Notes under the pieces: generated by a model
What the model saw: the letters and a program-made list of their open reading frames with translations, nothing else
What the model was told of the DNA's origin: nothing
Database searches by the model: none
Translations under genes and position numbers: made by a program
Shown here: one piece after another, positions 35,124-44,147 of the stretch
Position numbering within the stretch: position 1 is the first letter of the stretch
Layout of the letters: each line of letters starts with the position of its first letter
Assembly (NCBI GenBank): GCA_938041035.1
Contig: CALHYX010000034.1
Coordinates: 17,929-81,928, forward strand
From: an uncultured Acidimicrobiales bacterium
Lineage (GTDB): Bacteria > Actinomycetota > Acidimicrobiia > Acidimicrobiales > SHLQ01
DNA: 64,000 bases
Direction of reading: 5' to 3'

Positions 35124-35167
35124 GGCGTTTCGCACAGCGTCTCACGGCGTTTCCACGGCGTTTCCAC
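35124..35167. promoter_or_regulatory. Array of 11-bp repeats between xsc and the IclR gene
   Basis: GGCGTTTCCAC occurs twice in tandem (35146-35156, 35157-35167). GGCGTTTCGCA at 35124-35134 is in phase, with a degenerate copy between. The next bases (GATGTGAAATCG) contain an imperfect inverted match to TTTCCAC. The 11-bp period places copies on one face of the helix, 33-76 bases upstream of the xsc start. It is the likely operator for the divergent IclR regulator. Confidence 0.55.
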
Positions 35168-35311
35168 GATGTGAAATCGATATTCTAACTCGGCGATCAT
35201 GGCCATGGGCCAAGCCAAAGTCAACACCAATCTCGCACCTCGAACGTGCGCCGCGGTGGAATCCCGACTACCGATGGAGTCTCTCGTCCATTCGAACCCG
35301 CCAGGTCGTCC

Positions 35312-36094
35312 GTGTCACCGTCCGCCAAGTCTGATCCGAAGAAGTCGAACGGCTCCGGCCAGGCGTCGGGAACCCAGGCCATCGACCGCGCCCTCCAGGT
35401 TCTGTCGTCGTTCGTTTTCGCCCCCGAGCAGGGCATCACCGACCTTGCCAGACGCGCCGACCTGAGCCCCAGCACCGTCCACCGCATCGTGCGGGCACTC
35501 GTGGCCGCCGGGTACCTCGATCAGAGCGAACTCACGGACCGATACCGACTGGGGCACGCGGCCCTGGTGCTGGGCCAGAGCGCCCGAGATGCCCTCGGGT
35601 TCGACCGGGCGCTCCCGATGCTCGAACAACTGGGCGGCGAAACGGGCGAGTCGGTCAACATGGGCGTGCGCGACGGAGGCGACGTCGTCGTTGTGCTGCG
35701 CGTGGAATCGGTGCAGCCGCTGCGCTTCGATCAACCCGCCGGCACCCGGATCGCCCTCCACTGCTCCTCGATGGGGAAGTGTCTGCTGGCGTTCGGCGAC
35801 GACTCGCTCGACGACCTCGAGCTGCGGCAGGTCACGCCCACGACCATCGCGACCAGGCCCGCGTTGCGCTCGGAGCTCGACCGCATCCGCACCGCGGGTT
35901 TCGCCACCGACAGCGAGGAGAGCATCGCCGGCGTGAGCTGCGTCGGTGCCCCGATCCTCAACAGCGCGGGTGACGCGGTCGCCGCGATCGCCATCCAGGC
36001 CCCGACCGTGCGGATGACCAAGGAGCGCCAGGAACACCTCGGCCGCCGGGCCCGACAGGTCGCCGACGACATCAGTGAGGCGATGCGACTGTAG
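35312..36094 (+). CDS. IclR-family transcriptional regulator
   Basis: The protein has 260 residues from GTG 35312; the frame is open further upstream to 35246. Residues 23-80 form the N-terminal winged helix (AIDRALQVLSSFVF, GITDLARRADLSPSTVHRIV). The rest is the IclR effector-binding GAF-like domain: GESVNMGVRDGGDVVVVLRV, ALHCSSMGKCLLAF and SCVGAPILN. It is divergent from xsc with a 220-base gap holding an 11-bp repeat array. It probably controls xsc and the hydratase in response to a sulfonate or a downstream metabolite; this is inferred from position. Confidence 0.92.
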   Translation: MSPSAKSDPKKSNGSGQASGTQAIDRALQVLSSFVFAPEQGITDLARRADLSPSTVHRIVRALVAAGYLDQSELTDRYRLGHAALVLGQSARDALGFDRALPMLEQLGGETGESVNMGVRDGGDVVVVLRVESVQPLRFDQPAGTRIALHCSSMGKCLLAFGDDSLDDLELRQVTPTTIATRPALRSELDRIRTAGFATDSEESIAGVSCVGAPILNSAGDAVAAIAIQAPTVRMTKERQEHLGRRARQVADDISEAMRL

Positions 36095-36159
36095 GAGACG
36101 GCGGAGCGGGTAGAGACGGCGGCTGCAGATCGCCGGCCAGCGTCCGCCATCACCCGTCA

Positions 36160-37467
36160 TCACCAGTAGCGAAGCGCCCCCTCGTAGAGCGACGTCAGGA
36201 TCTGCCGATCGATCTCGATGGGCGCATTGTCGAGCAAACGGCGTTGCGGAAGCGCACCCTCCACCAGTCCCGCGATGTCCTCGGCCCCGTAGCCGACCCC
36301 TTCGAGCCCGTTGGGCATGCCCGTCGACTTCATCAACCGCACCACCTGGTCCGCCAGCACCTCCCCGGATTCGGCATCGCCGAGGTCGGCGACGTCGGCC
36401 CCAAGCCACTCCGCACCGTCGCGATGGCGATCGGGACTGTTCGTGCCCGTGTGACGAAACACCGATGGCGAGTTCACGATCACCGACATGCCGTGCGGAA
36501 CCATGGGCTGATCGCTCGGATACCCGTCGGGGAGAAAGTCGCGCACCAGACCCGACACCGAATACGACATGCCGTGGGGTGCGTGGCAGCCGGCGTTGCC
36601 GAACGCGATGCCGGCGAGGGTCGACGCCCACATGAGCTGATGCCGGGCTTCGACATCGGCGGCATCGGCGACGCCGCGCTCGAGGAACCGCCCGATGAGC
36701 CGAAGCGCCTCCGCACAACCCAGGTCGCTCCACGGGTTCGCGCCCTGGCTTGCGGGGCGGACCGATGGGCGACTCGGTGCCGGTCGCCGGTTGTACGGCC
36801 GGGCGGTGTAGGACTCAAGGGCATGGCTCAACACATCGAATGCACTCGAGGCCACGACATTGGCGGGCAGCGTGAGCGTGCAATCCGGATCCACCAGGGC
36901 GCGGGTAGGACGGATCATCTTCGACGCGATGCCCGTCTTGGCCTTCATCTCGAGCAGGTCGAACACCGCGATGCCGGTGCATTCGCTGCCGGTTCCCGAG
37001 GTGGTCGGGCAGGCGATGTGCGGGCGCAGGGGCCCCGGCACCGGCGCGCCGTGGCCAATCGGGGCGTTCACATAGGCCAGGAAGTCCGCCGGATGCGACG
37101 AGTACAGATTGGCCGCTTTGGCGGTATCGATCACCGAACCTCCCCCGACGGAGATGAACCCGTCGACACCCGCGTCGACGGCGAACGTCGTCGCGGCTTG
37201 GAACGACGCATCGGTCGGTTCGACGCGGACGGCGTCGTACAGGGCGACATCGACACCCGCGGCCCGAAGGCTGTCGCGCACCACCGCCACGTGCACGGTC
37301 TTGGCGAGCGTGCGGTCGGTGAAGAGCGCTATGCGCGAGATGCCGAGGCCGCGAGCAACGTCGCCGGCCTCGAGCAGGCATCCCGCACCGAACGTAAGGT
37401 TCGAAGCATCGACGCTGAACGCACTATCGGCCCCGTCGAGTCCCAACTCGTAGTGGCGACAGAACAT
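36160..37467 (-). CDS. Iron-dependent alcohol dehydrogenase, hydroxyacid-oxoacid transhydrogenase-like
   Basis: The protein has 435 residues from ATG 37467. Group III ADH features are seen: [50 protein letters not shown] and metal-ligand His residues in [14 protein letters not shown] sequence ([24 protein letters not shown]). The insert [21 protein letters not shown] is characteristic of the ADHFE1/HOT subgroup. HOT reduces 2-oxoglutarate to D-2-hydroxyglutarate while oxidising 4-hydroxybutyrate or another hydroxyacid. The gene is divergent from a FAD/FeS D-2-hydroxyacid dehydrogenase with 83 bases between, which would recycle that product. The insert is the main reason for choosing HOT. Confidence 0.87.
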   Translation of the reverse strand: MFCRHYELGLDGADSAFSVDASNLTFGAGCLLEAGDVARGLGISRIALFTDRTLAKTVHVAVVRDSLRAAGVDVALYDAVRVEPTDASFQAATTFAVDAGVDGFISVGGGSVIDTAKAANLYSSHPADFLAYVNAPIGHGAPVPGPLRPHIACPTTSGTGSECTGIAVFDLLEMKAKTGIASKMIRPTRALVDPDCTLTLPANVVASSAFDVLSHALESYTARPYNRRPAPSRPSVRPASQGANPWSDLGCAEALRLIGRFLERGVADAADVEARHQLMWASTLAGIAFGNAGCHAPHGMSYSVSGLVRDFLPDGYPSDQPMVPHGMSVIVNSPSVFRHTGTNSPDRHRDGAEWLGADVADLGDAESGEVLADQVVRLMKSTGMPNGLEGVGYGAEDIAGLVEGALPQRRLLDNAPIEIDRQILTSLYEGALRYW

Positions 37468-37550
37468 GACGCACCCCCGCTTCCAACATCGTCGTGTTCG
37501 GAGACTAGCCACCGCGCCCGGCCGGTTCGCCCGATGGGATTTCGGTTCCG

Positions 37551-40319
37551 ATGACCGACGCCCGCGACCTTGCGACCGATCTCGTCACCCGCACGGTGTA
37601 CGCCACCGACAACTCGATCTACCAGATCGAACCCCATGGGGTGGCCGTTCCCGGCTCCGCTGCCGAGGTCGCGGCGCTCGTCGCCCGCAACCATCGCTCT
37701 GAGACCCGCCGACCGATCGTCGCCCGCGGTGGCGGCACGGGTACCAACGGCCAGAGCCTCACCGACGGCATCGCCATCGACGTTCGCCGGAGGCTCAACC
37801 GCATCATCGCCATCGACCCGGTCGCTCGCACCGCGGTCGTCGAACCCGGCGTGGTCGCCGGTCAGCTGAACGCGGCGCTCGCTGAGCACGACCTCTTCTG
37901 GGCGCCCCACACGTCGACGCTGAACCGGGCGACCGTCGGCGGCATGATCTCCACCGACGCGGCGGGCAAAGGGTCGCTCGTGTTTGGCCGGGCGCACAAC
38001 CACGTCCTTGAACTCGATGTCGTGCTCGCCGACGGCAGCGAGTTTCACGCCCGTCCGGTCCCGGTGGCCGAAGCCGAACGGCTTGCGTCCCAAGGCGACG
38101 CAACGGGTGCGCTGTGGTCGGCGCTGCTGGAGCTGCCGCTCGCCGAGGGCGATGACCACGCCTTGCCCGAGCTCGCTCGGGGGTTCAGCGGCTATGGCAT
38201 CGATCGGGTACGGCACGACGGTCTGATCGACCCGGTGCCACTCCTGGTGGGCGCCGAGGGAACGCTGGCGGTCATCACCCGAGCCACGCTGCGACTCACT
38301 CCGCTCCCCGCCCACACGCTGCTGATCGTGGCCAGCTATGACAGCTTTGCCGATGCCCTCGACGACGCCGTCGACCTTGCGTCGCTGACCTCGCCCACCG
38401 CGATCGAGACGTTCGACGAAACGACGCTGGACCGGGGCCGGGCATCGCCGGCCTGGCCGGCGCTCGGCAAGGTGGTCGGCGACCATCGCGGTTCGGTCCT
38501 GCTCCTCGAATACACCTCCAGCGAACCCATCGACGCCGCACCGATCGAAGCCGCGCTCACCGGCACCGGACGCCATCGCGCCCGCCGGACGATTCTGGAT
38601 CCCGACGAGCGGGCCGACGCCTGGAAGGTACGCGCCGACGCCGTCGGGCTCCTCGCCAAGGTCGCCACCGGCGGTCCACAGCGCAGCGCCCGACCCACCG
38701 CGATGGTCGAGGATTGTGCCGTGCCCGTCGCTCGGATGGGCCACTTCATCGCCGAGTTCCGTTCCCTGCTGGACGGCTTCGGCCTCGACTACGCGATGTT
38801 CGGTCACGCCGACGTCGGCTGCGTGCACGTGCGCCCCGCCCTCGACACGACCGACCCCGAGCACGAACGACTCGTCCGACGGGTGACCGACGCCGTGGTC
38901 GACCTCGTCGCCGCCCACCAGGGTGTTCTGTGGGGCGAACACGGGCGCGGGTTTCGGGGCGGGTCGGCTGAGCGCTTCCTGTCCGCCGACACCATCGCCA
39001 TCATGCGCGCGATCAAGACGGCCTTTGACCCCGACGACCTGCTCAACCCCGGCAAGCTGTACCGACCCCTCGCCAGCGCGGAGCCGGTCGTGGCCGTGGA
39101 CGAACCCCCACTGCGCGGCCAGGTGGACCGCCGCGTGCCGATCGAGGTGCGCCAGGAGTTCTCGTCGGCCTTCGCCTGCAACGGCAACGGCCTTTGTCAC
39201 CACTACGACTCGGCCGAGGTCATGTGCCCGTCCTACAAGGTCACCGGCGACCCGGCGCTGTCGCCCAAGGGCCGAGCCGACCTGCTGCGCGCCTGGCTCG
39301 CGCAACGCGAGTCGGACCCGAATCCGGCGTTCGAGGACGCCATCGCAGCCAACCTCCACGAGTGCCTGTCGTGCTCGGCGTGCACGGGTCACTGCCCGGT
39401 TGCGGTCGACATCCCGGAACTGAAGTCGCGGTTCCTCGACGCCTACTACGCGACCCGCCGCCGACCCGCGGCGCACGCGATCCTGAGCCGCTTCGAGCAG
39501 GCGGCGGTCGCCGGTGCGCGGTTCGGCCCGGTCGGCCGCCTCGGCGCCCCGCTCGCCGGCCGGCTGCTCGGACTGGTCGACCTGCCCGTGCCGCCCAGGG
39601 GCGTCGGCCCCGCGCCGCGGCGATTCGATGCCCGTACCGCTTCCGCCGATGAGGTCGTGATCCTCGCCGACGTGTTCACCGCAACCCTCGAACCCTCGAC
39701 GCTGCGGGCCACCACGTCGGTACTCGAGCGCCTCGGCTACCGGGTGAGCGTGTCGCCCTTCGTCGGTTCGGGAAAGTTCGATCACGTGAAGGGCAGGCGG
39801 GCGGCGTTCACGAAGACGGCGAACCGCCAGGCCGCCCTGGTGGCCGACATCACCGCCGCCGGGGCCACGGCGACGGTGATCGAGCCGGCCGTCGCCCTGC
39901 TGCACCATCATGAGTACCCCGCCGTATCAGCCCGATACCCGAGTGGCGACGTTCAGCCGCTGGTCGATCTCATCGACGCCCGCAGCGAACGGCTCGGCGA
40001 GGTCGACCATCCACAACCGGTGGCGCTACTCGGTCACTGCACCGAGCGGGCCACCGCCCCGTCCTGGCTTTCGACCTGGGCCCGACTGCTCGAATCGGTC
40101 GGGCACACCGTGCGTGCGCCCGACCTCGGGTGCTGCGGGATGGCCGGAATCTTCGGCCACGAGCGGGAGAACAGGGAGATGTCGAGCCGGCTCTACGAGC
40201 AGGGCTGGGCTCGCGCCGTCGCCGACGCGGGCACGGTCGCGGCGACCGGCTATTCCTGTCGATCGCAGATGCTGCGTCACGGCGCCGCCCCGCCGAGCCA
40301 TCCCGTCCACCTGCTGTAG
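37551..40319 (+). CDS. FAD- and FeS-binding D-2-hydroxyacid dehydrogenase (GlcD-GlcF fusion/YdiJ-like)
   Basis: The protein has 922 residues. Residues about 40-220 form the FAD-binding PCMH domain ([41 protein letters not shown]). The FAD-oxidase C-terminal domain follows (to about 500, with [16 protein letters not shown] and EHGRGFRGG). Then come two ferredoxin-like cysteine clusters: [18 protein letters not shown] near 543 and [13 protein letters not shown] near 605. The GlcF-like part ends with GHCTERA and LGCCGMAG. E. coli YdiJ, a D-2-hydroxyglutarate dehydrogenase, has this architecture; lactate or glycolate are alternative substrates. It is divergent from the transhydrogenase gene. Confidence 0.93.
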   Translation: MTDARDLATDLVTRTVYATDNSIYQIEPHGVAVPGSAAEVAALVARNHRSETRRPIVARGGGTGTNGQSLTDGIAIDVRRRLNRIIAIDPVARTAVVEPGVVAGQLNAALAEHDLFWAPHTSTLNRATVGGMISTDAAGKGSLVFGRAHNHVLELDVVLADGSEFHARPVPVAEAERLASQGDATGALWSALLELPLAEGDDHALPELARGFSGYGIDRVRHDGLIDPVPLLVGAEGTLAVITRATLRLTPLPAHTLLIVASYDSFADALDDAVDLASLTSPTAIETFDETTLDRGRASPAWPALGKVVGDHRGSVLLLEYTSSEPIDAAPIEAALTGTGRHRARRTILDPDERADAWKVRADAVGLLAKVATGGPQRSARPTAMVEDCAVPVARMGHFIAEFRSLLDGFGLDYAMFGHADVGCVHVRPALDTTDPEHERLVRRVTDAVVDLVAAHQGVLWGEHGRGFRGGSAERFLSADTIAIMRAIKTAFDPDDLLNPGKLYRPLASAEPVVAVDEPPLRGQVDRRVPIEVRQEFSSAFACNGNGLCHHYDSAEVMCPSYKVTGDPALSPKGRADLLRAWLAQRESDPNPAFEDAIAANLHECLSCSACTGHCPVAVDIPELKSRFLDAYYATRRRPAAHAILSRFEQAAVAGARFGPVGRLGAPLAGRLLGLVDLPVPPRGVGPAPRRFDARTASADEVVILADVFTATLEPSTLRATTSVLERLGYRVSVSPFVGSGKFDHVKGRRAAFTKTANRQAALVADITAAGATATVIEPAVALLHHHEYPAVSARYPSGDVQPLVDLIDARSERLGEVDHPQPVALLGHCTERATAPSWLSTWARLLESVGHTVRAPDLGCCGMAGIFGHERENREMSSRLYEQGWARAVADAGTVAATGYSCRSQMLRHGAAPPSHPVHLL

Positions 40320-40370
40320 GTGACCCGTCCCCGGGGGTGCCGGGCGACCTGGATGGGTAACGTCGGCCCG

Positions 40371-41663
40371 GTGACCGATCCACCCGCCGCCGACCGTCCC
40401 CTACCCGACGTCGATCTCGACGCGCTCGTGAAGACGGCGCACGACGGCTATCGCGCGGCGCACCCCGAGAGCGCCCGGGCGGACCGGCGAGCACGCCGGG
40501 TTCTGCCCGGCGGAAACACCCGGTCGGTGCTGGACTTCGCTCCGTTTCCCTTTCGGGTGCGGAGCGCTTCCGGCGTCGAACTGCACACCATCGATGGGCA
40601 TCGCCTGATCGACTTCTGCGGGAACTACACCGCCGGACTCCTCGGCCATTCACCCGACCTGGTGAAGCGGGCGGTCATCGATGCCCTCGATTCCGGCTGG
40701 GCCCTCGGCGCCACCCACGAGCGCGAGATCGAACTGGCCGAACTCCTGTGTTCCCGATTCGCCTCGATGGACCAGGTGCGGTTCACCAACTCGGGGACCG
40801 AGGCGAACCTCATGGCCATCGGCACGGCACTCCACGCGACCGGCCGATCGGGCGTCGGCGTTTTCGACCGTGCGTACCACGGTGGCGTCCTCTCGTTCGG
40901 GCCGGACCCCCGCGAGCGGCCCGCACCGATGAATGTGCCCCACCGCTTCATCCCGGCCGGCTTCGACGACGCCTCGAGCCTCGATGCCCTGTTCGCCGAC
41001 GACGACCTCGGCTGCGTACTGGTCGAAGCCGTTCAGGGTTCGGGCGGATGCCGACCGGCATCACCGGAGTTCCTGCACGAACTACGTCGCCGCTGCACCG
41101 ACGACGACGTCGTGCTCATCTTTGACGAAGTCATGACATCGCGACTCGCGCCCGGCGGGGCCCAGCAGATCTTCGGCATCGACGCCGACATGACCACGCT
41201 CGGCAAGTACTTCGGTGGAGGCATGACGTTTGGCGCGTTCGGCGGCACCGCCGAGCTGATGGGTCACTTCGATGCCGAGCAGGGCGGCACCCTCACCCAG
41301 GCGGGCACCTTCAACAACAACGTGGTGTCGATGGCGGCAGCCGTCGCCACGCTGCGTCACGGCCTGCCCGACGAGAAATTGGCGGCGGTGAACGCACGGG
41401 GTGAAAAGCTCCGGACCGAGCTCAACGCCGTCTTTGCCGCCGCCGACCTACCCCTCTGGACCACCGGCCTCGGATCGATGTTGAATGTGCACGCAGCCGA
41501 CGACCGGCTGGTCGAGCTCGCATTCCACGCCGCGTTGGCCGACGGCATCTACATCGCTCGGCGCGGCTTCCTTGCCCTGTCGATGGCCATCACCGACGCC
41601 CACTGCGCCGACCTCACCGCCACCATCGAACGATGGACGGCGGCCCTCGCGGCGCGCGGGTAG
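40371..41663 (+). CDS. Class III (PLP) aminotransferase, glutamate-1-semialdehyde-aminomutase-like
   Basis: The protein has 430 residues from GTG 40371; the frame is open back to 40320, directly after the previous stop. Fold type I features are present: RVLPGGNTRSV, YTAGLLGHSPDLVKRA, the substrate loop FTNSGTEANLMAI, the Asp motif VLIFDEVMT and the PLP lysine in TTLGKYFGGG. The sequence is of the GSA-aminomutase-like branch, but many members of that branch are transaminases of other substrates. The gene follows the D-2-hydroxyacid dehydrogenase on the same strand and may share its transcript. No hemL function is claimed. Confidence 0.9.
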   Translation: MTDPPAADRPLPDVDLDALVKTAHDGYRAAHPESARADRRARRVLPGGNTRSVLDFAPFPFRVRSASGVELHTIDGHRLIDFCGNYTAGLLGHSPDLVKRAVIDALDSGWALGATHEREIELAELLCSRFASMDQVRFTNSGTEANLMAIGTALHATGRSGVGVFDRAYHGGVLSFGPDPRERPAPMNVPHRFIPAGFDDASSLDALFADDDLGCVLVEAVQGSGGCRPASPEFLHELRRRCTDDDVVLIFDEVMTSRLAPGGAQQIFGIDADMTTLGKYFGGGMTFGAFGGTAELMGHFDAEQGGTLTQAGTFNNNVVSMAAAVATLRHGLPDEKLAAVNARGEKLRTELNAVFAAADLPLWTTGLGSMLNVHAADDRLVELAFHAALADGIYIARRGFLALSMAITDAHCADLTATIERWTAALAARG

Positions 41664-41707
41664 ATCTCCCCATCGACGAACCGGCCCGCCACTGGTGGGA
41701 TGGGGCC

Positions 41708-42064
41708 ATGAGCGACCTCCCCACCACGGCAACGCTTTACGAACCCGGATCGCTGTTCGCGCAGCCGGGGTATGCGGGCTATCTCCCTCCACCGCATGCC
41801 TTTGCCCCGCCATCCCACCGGGAGCTGAACGCCTACGGTCTCGTGGCGTTTGTCGTGGCGCTCACCTCACTCACCCTCTTTGGCCTGGCCAGCCCCATCG
41901 CAGTGCTCCTCGGGCATATCTCCCTGCACCAGCACCGGGTCGACCCCGGCCGCTACCACAGCCGAGGGCTCACGATCGCCGCGCTGATGATCGCCTGGGT
42001 CCAACTGCTGGCGTGGATCGCGGTCATCGCGCTGGTGATCATCGCGTCGAACCCACCGAGTTAG
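41708..42064 (+). CDS. DUF4190-type small membrane protein
   Basis: The protein has 118 residues from ATG 41708. A Pro-rich N-terminus (LPPPHAFAPPSHRE) precedes two transmembrane helices (about 45-65 and 85-110: LVAFVVALTSLTLFGLASPI; LTIAALMIAWVQLLAWIAVI). Between them lies the typical IAVLLGHISLHQ segment of DUF4190 proteins. These are common in actinobacteria without a defined role. It is followed by a strong hairpin terminator. Confidence 0.85.
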   Translation: MSDLPTTATLYEPGSLFAQPGYAGYLPPPHAFAPPSHRELNAYGLVAFVVALTSLTLFGLASPIAVLLGHISLHQHRVDPGRYHSRGLTIAALMIAWVQLLAWIAVIALVIIASNPPS

Positions 42065-42102
42065 ATCCGTATCGAACGACACGACGAACCGGCGGCGGGC
42101 TG

Positions 42103-42132
42103 CCCTCGCTGTTGGGCGACCAACAGCGAGGG
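42103..42132 (+). terminator. Strong hairpin terminator
   Basis: CCCTCGCTGTTGG (42103-42115) and CCAACAGCGAGGG (42120-42132) pair perfectly over 13 bp around the loop GCGA, 39 bases after the DUF4190 stop. Only TT follows the stem. Confidence 0.65.
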
Positions 42133-42221
42133 TTCGGCCGGGGCGACGGCCACCGAGTGGCGGTCGCACCGGCCGGAGAATTCGGTCGACATCGCCAGGG
42201 CCGAGCGGCGAGGCTGGGGCG

Positions 42222-43256
42222 ATGGAACCTCACATTGCCGAGCTGAATGCGGCCGGCGATCCGGAGATGCAGACCGCGCTCGCCGTCGCCCACGCCGACC
42301 AGCGCGAGCGCAACCCCGGCGACCAGCCCGAGACCATCGGCTCACTGGCGGCGGCGTTCTTCGCGAAGCCGTCGGACAGCAAGAGCGCCGTGCTCACCGC
42401 GACCATCGACGGTGAACCGGCCGGCTACGGTTTTGCCAGCACCCATTCCGCACCCGACGACGCGGAGCAGATGGGCGAGATAGAAATCGTCGTCACGGCC
42501 GAACACCGACGAAAGGGCGTGGCCACCGCGCTCGCCGACCGGCTAATCGGCCGGTTGGACCACCTCGGCCAGACCACGGTCGTCGGGTATCCCTGCGCGG
42601 AGCTGACCGCCGAGGCCGGGGTTGCGTTGTGTGCGCACTACGGCATGACGCGGCGCCAGGAGGAGCGTTGTTCGCGCGCCGTCGTCGCCGATATCGACCA
42701 GACGTTGATGGACCGATGGATCGCCGACGCAACGACCCATGCCGAGGGCTATCGCCTCGAGCAATGGGAAGGCGGTCCGCCGGAGCATCTGATGGATGCC
42801 TGGTGCATGGCCGCGGCGTCGATGGAGGACATCCCGCTCGACGGCGTCGAGTACAACCCCTACACCCGCGATGCCGCCGGGCAGCGAGACACCGATGCCG
42901 CCCACCGCGACGCCGGTCGGCTCGTGTACCGGTCGCTGGTGCTGTCACCCACCGGCGAACCGGCGGGCATGACGGTGCTGTTCGTGCATCGCGACACCAC
43001 CCAACTGGGTCATCAGGGCGACACCGGCGTATTGACCGCGCACCGGGGTCACCGGCTCGGCCGGTGGCTGAAGGCGGCCAATCTGAAGATGGCCACCGAA
43101 GCGCACCCCGACCTGGCGATCCTCGAGACCTACAACGCGGCCACCAACCCCTGGATGCTCGACATCAATGTCGCCATGGGCTTCGCTCCCCACCTGCACT
43201 ACGCCGCCTACCAGGCCCCGATCGCCACCATGCTCGCCGCCACCAAAACCACCTAG
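42222..43256 (+). CDS. Tandem GNAT acetyltransferase
   Basis: The protein has 344 residues with two GNAT folds. The first has the acetyl-CoA motif VVTAEHRRKGVATALADRL (about 90-108). The second has VLTAHRGHRLGRWLKAANL (about 272-290) and ends in a typical beta-bulge segment (NVAMGFAPHLHYAAYQ). Tandem GNATs of this size in actinobacteria include mycothiol synthase; the sequence is not close enough by eye to call it that. The acetyl acceptor is unknown. Confidence 0.88.
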   Translation: MEPHIAELNAAGDPEMQTALAVAHADQRERNPGDQPETIGSLAAAFFAKPSDSKSAVLTATIDGEPAGYGFASTHSAPDDAEQMGEIEIVVTAEHRRKGVATALADRLIGRLDHLGQTTVVGYPCAELTAEAGVALCAHYGMTRRQEERCSRAVVADIDQTLMDRWIADATTHAEGYRLEQWEGGPPEHLMDAWCMAAASMEDIPLDGVEYNPYTRDAAGQRDTDAAHRDAGRLVYRSLVLSPTGEPAGMTVLFVHRDTTQLGHQGDTGVLTAHRGHRLGRWLKAANLKMATEAHPDLAILETYNAATNPWMLDINVAMGFAPHLHYAAYQAPIATMLAATKTT

Positions 43257-43286
43257 CCACCCCCGGAAACACGGCAACGTCACAGC

Positions 43287-43303
43287 GTCAGCCCACAGTC
43301 AGG
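43287..43303. promoter_or_regulatory. GTCAG direct repeat upstream of the response regulator
   Basis: GTCAGC (43287-43292) and GTCAGG (43298-43303) repeat with an 11-bp period, about 160 bases before the response-regulator start. CATACT near 43313 could be a -10 box. OmpR-type regulators bind such direct repeats. The same repeats occur at 46422/46433 and 49603/49614. Confidence 0.5.
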
Positions 43304-43460
43304 ATGCAGTACCCATACTGGAGCAAGCCGTCCTGGGACATCCGTCCGGGCCTGCACCTACCTCCGAGTCCCACCTGCCTGCCGTGCCTACTCCTCCTCA
43401 CCCCCGGAGTCCTGCCCCCGTTCCGACCCTCGGCGGTCGGGCGGCGGCTCGACCAGTCCG

Positions 43461-44141
43461 ATGAAGGTGCTCTTGATCGAGGACGACAAGCGCATCGCCA
43501 CGGTGACCAAACGCGGCCTTGAACTCGAAGGCTTCTCGGTTGACGTCGTCCTCGACGGCACCGATGGACTGCATCAGGCGCAGGAGGGGACCTACGATGC
43601 GCTGATCGTCGACTTGATGCTTCCCGGGATGAACGGATTCAAGATCTGTTCCGCCCTGCGGGAAGCCGGCGACTGGACCCCGATCCTTGTGCTCACGGCG
43701 AAGGACGGCGACTTCGACCAGACCGAGGCCCTCGACACCGGGGCCGATGACTATCTGACCAAGCCGTTCTCGTTCCCCGTGCTGGTGTCGAGAATGCGGG
43801 CGCTGCTCCGGCGCGGTGGCGGAAACGCCGCTCCTACACCGGTCTCCGCAGGGGATCTGCGGATGGATTCTCGCGCCCGTCGGGTCTGGAGAGGCGAAAC
43901 CGAGCTCGAGTTGACCTCCCGCCAGTTCGACGTATTCGAGTTCTTCATGCGAAGGGCGGGCGAGGTACTCAGCAAGGACGAGATCCTGGCGGGAGTTTGG
44001 GAGTACGACTTCGACGGCGACCCGAACATCGTCGAGGTCTACGTCGGCCGAGTTCGTCGGGCGATCGACGCCCCGTTCGGTCGGCACGCGATCGAGACCG
44101 TCCGCGGTGCCGGCTACCGGCTCGACCCGGACGGAGGCTGA
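43461..44141 (+). CDS. OmpR-family response regulator
   Basis: The protein has 226 residues. Receiver residues are complete: D8-D9 acidic pair, phosphoacceptor D51 (LIVDLMLPGMNG), T79 (LVLTAKD) and K101 (LTKPF). Residues 130-222 form the OmpR winged helix (LTSRQFDVFEFFMRRAGEVL, VEVYVGRVRRAI, IETVRGAGYRL). It forms an operon with the histidine kinase six bases downstream. GTCAG repeats precede this gene, the adaptor-ABC operon and the PepSY gene, which suggests it controls all three and itself. Confidence 0.95.
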   Translation: MKVLLIEDDKRIATVTKRGLELEGFSVDVVLDGTDGLHQAQEGTYDALIVDLMLPGMNGFKICSALREAGDWTPILVLTAKDGDFDQTEALDTGADDYLTKPFSFPVLVSRMRALLRRGGGNAAPTPVSAGDLRMDSRARRVWRGETELELTSRQFDVFEFFMRRAGEVLSKDEILAGVWEYDFDGDPNIVEVYVGRVRRAIDAPFGRHAIETVRGAGYRLDPDGG

Positions 44142-44147
44142 CCACCG

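Noticed and set aside
32791..35334. 847-codon forward frame opposite xsc and the hydratase
   Set aside because: No recognisable domain and spans two well-supported reverse genes; codon-bias shadow.
37329..39911. 860-codon reverse frame opposite the FAD/FeS dehydrogenase
   Set aside because: Composition typical of antisense frames in high-GC DNA; the forward frame has complete FAD and FeS motifs.
40371..41663. hemL (glutamate-1-semialdehyde aminomutase) or taurine transaminase
   Set aside because: Fold and PLP site fit class III broadly, but nothing in the sequence or neighbours fixes the substrate.
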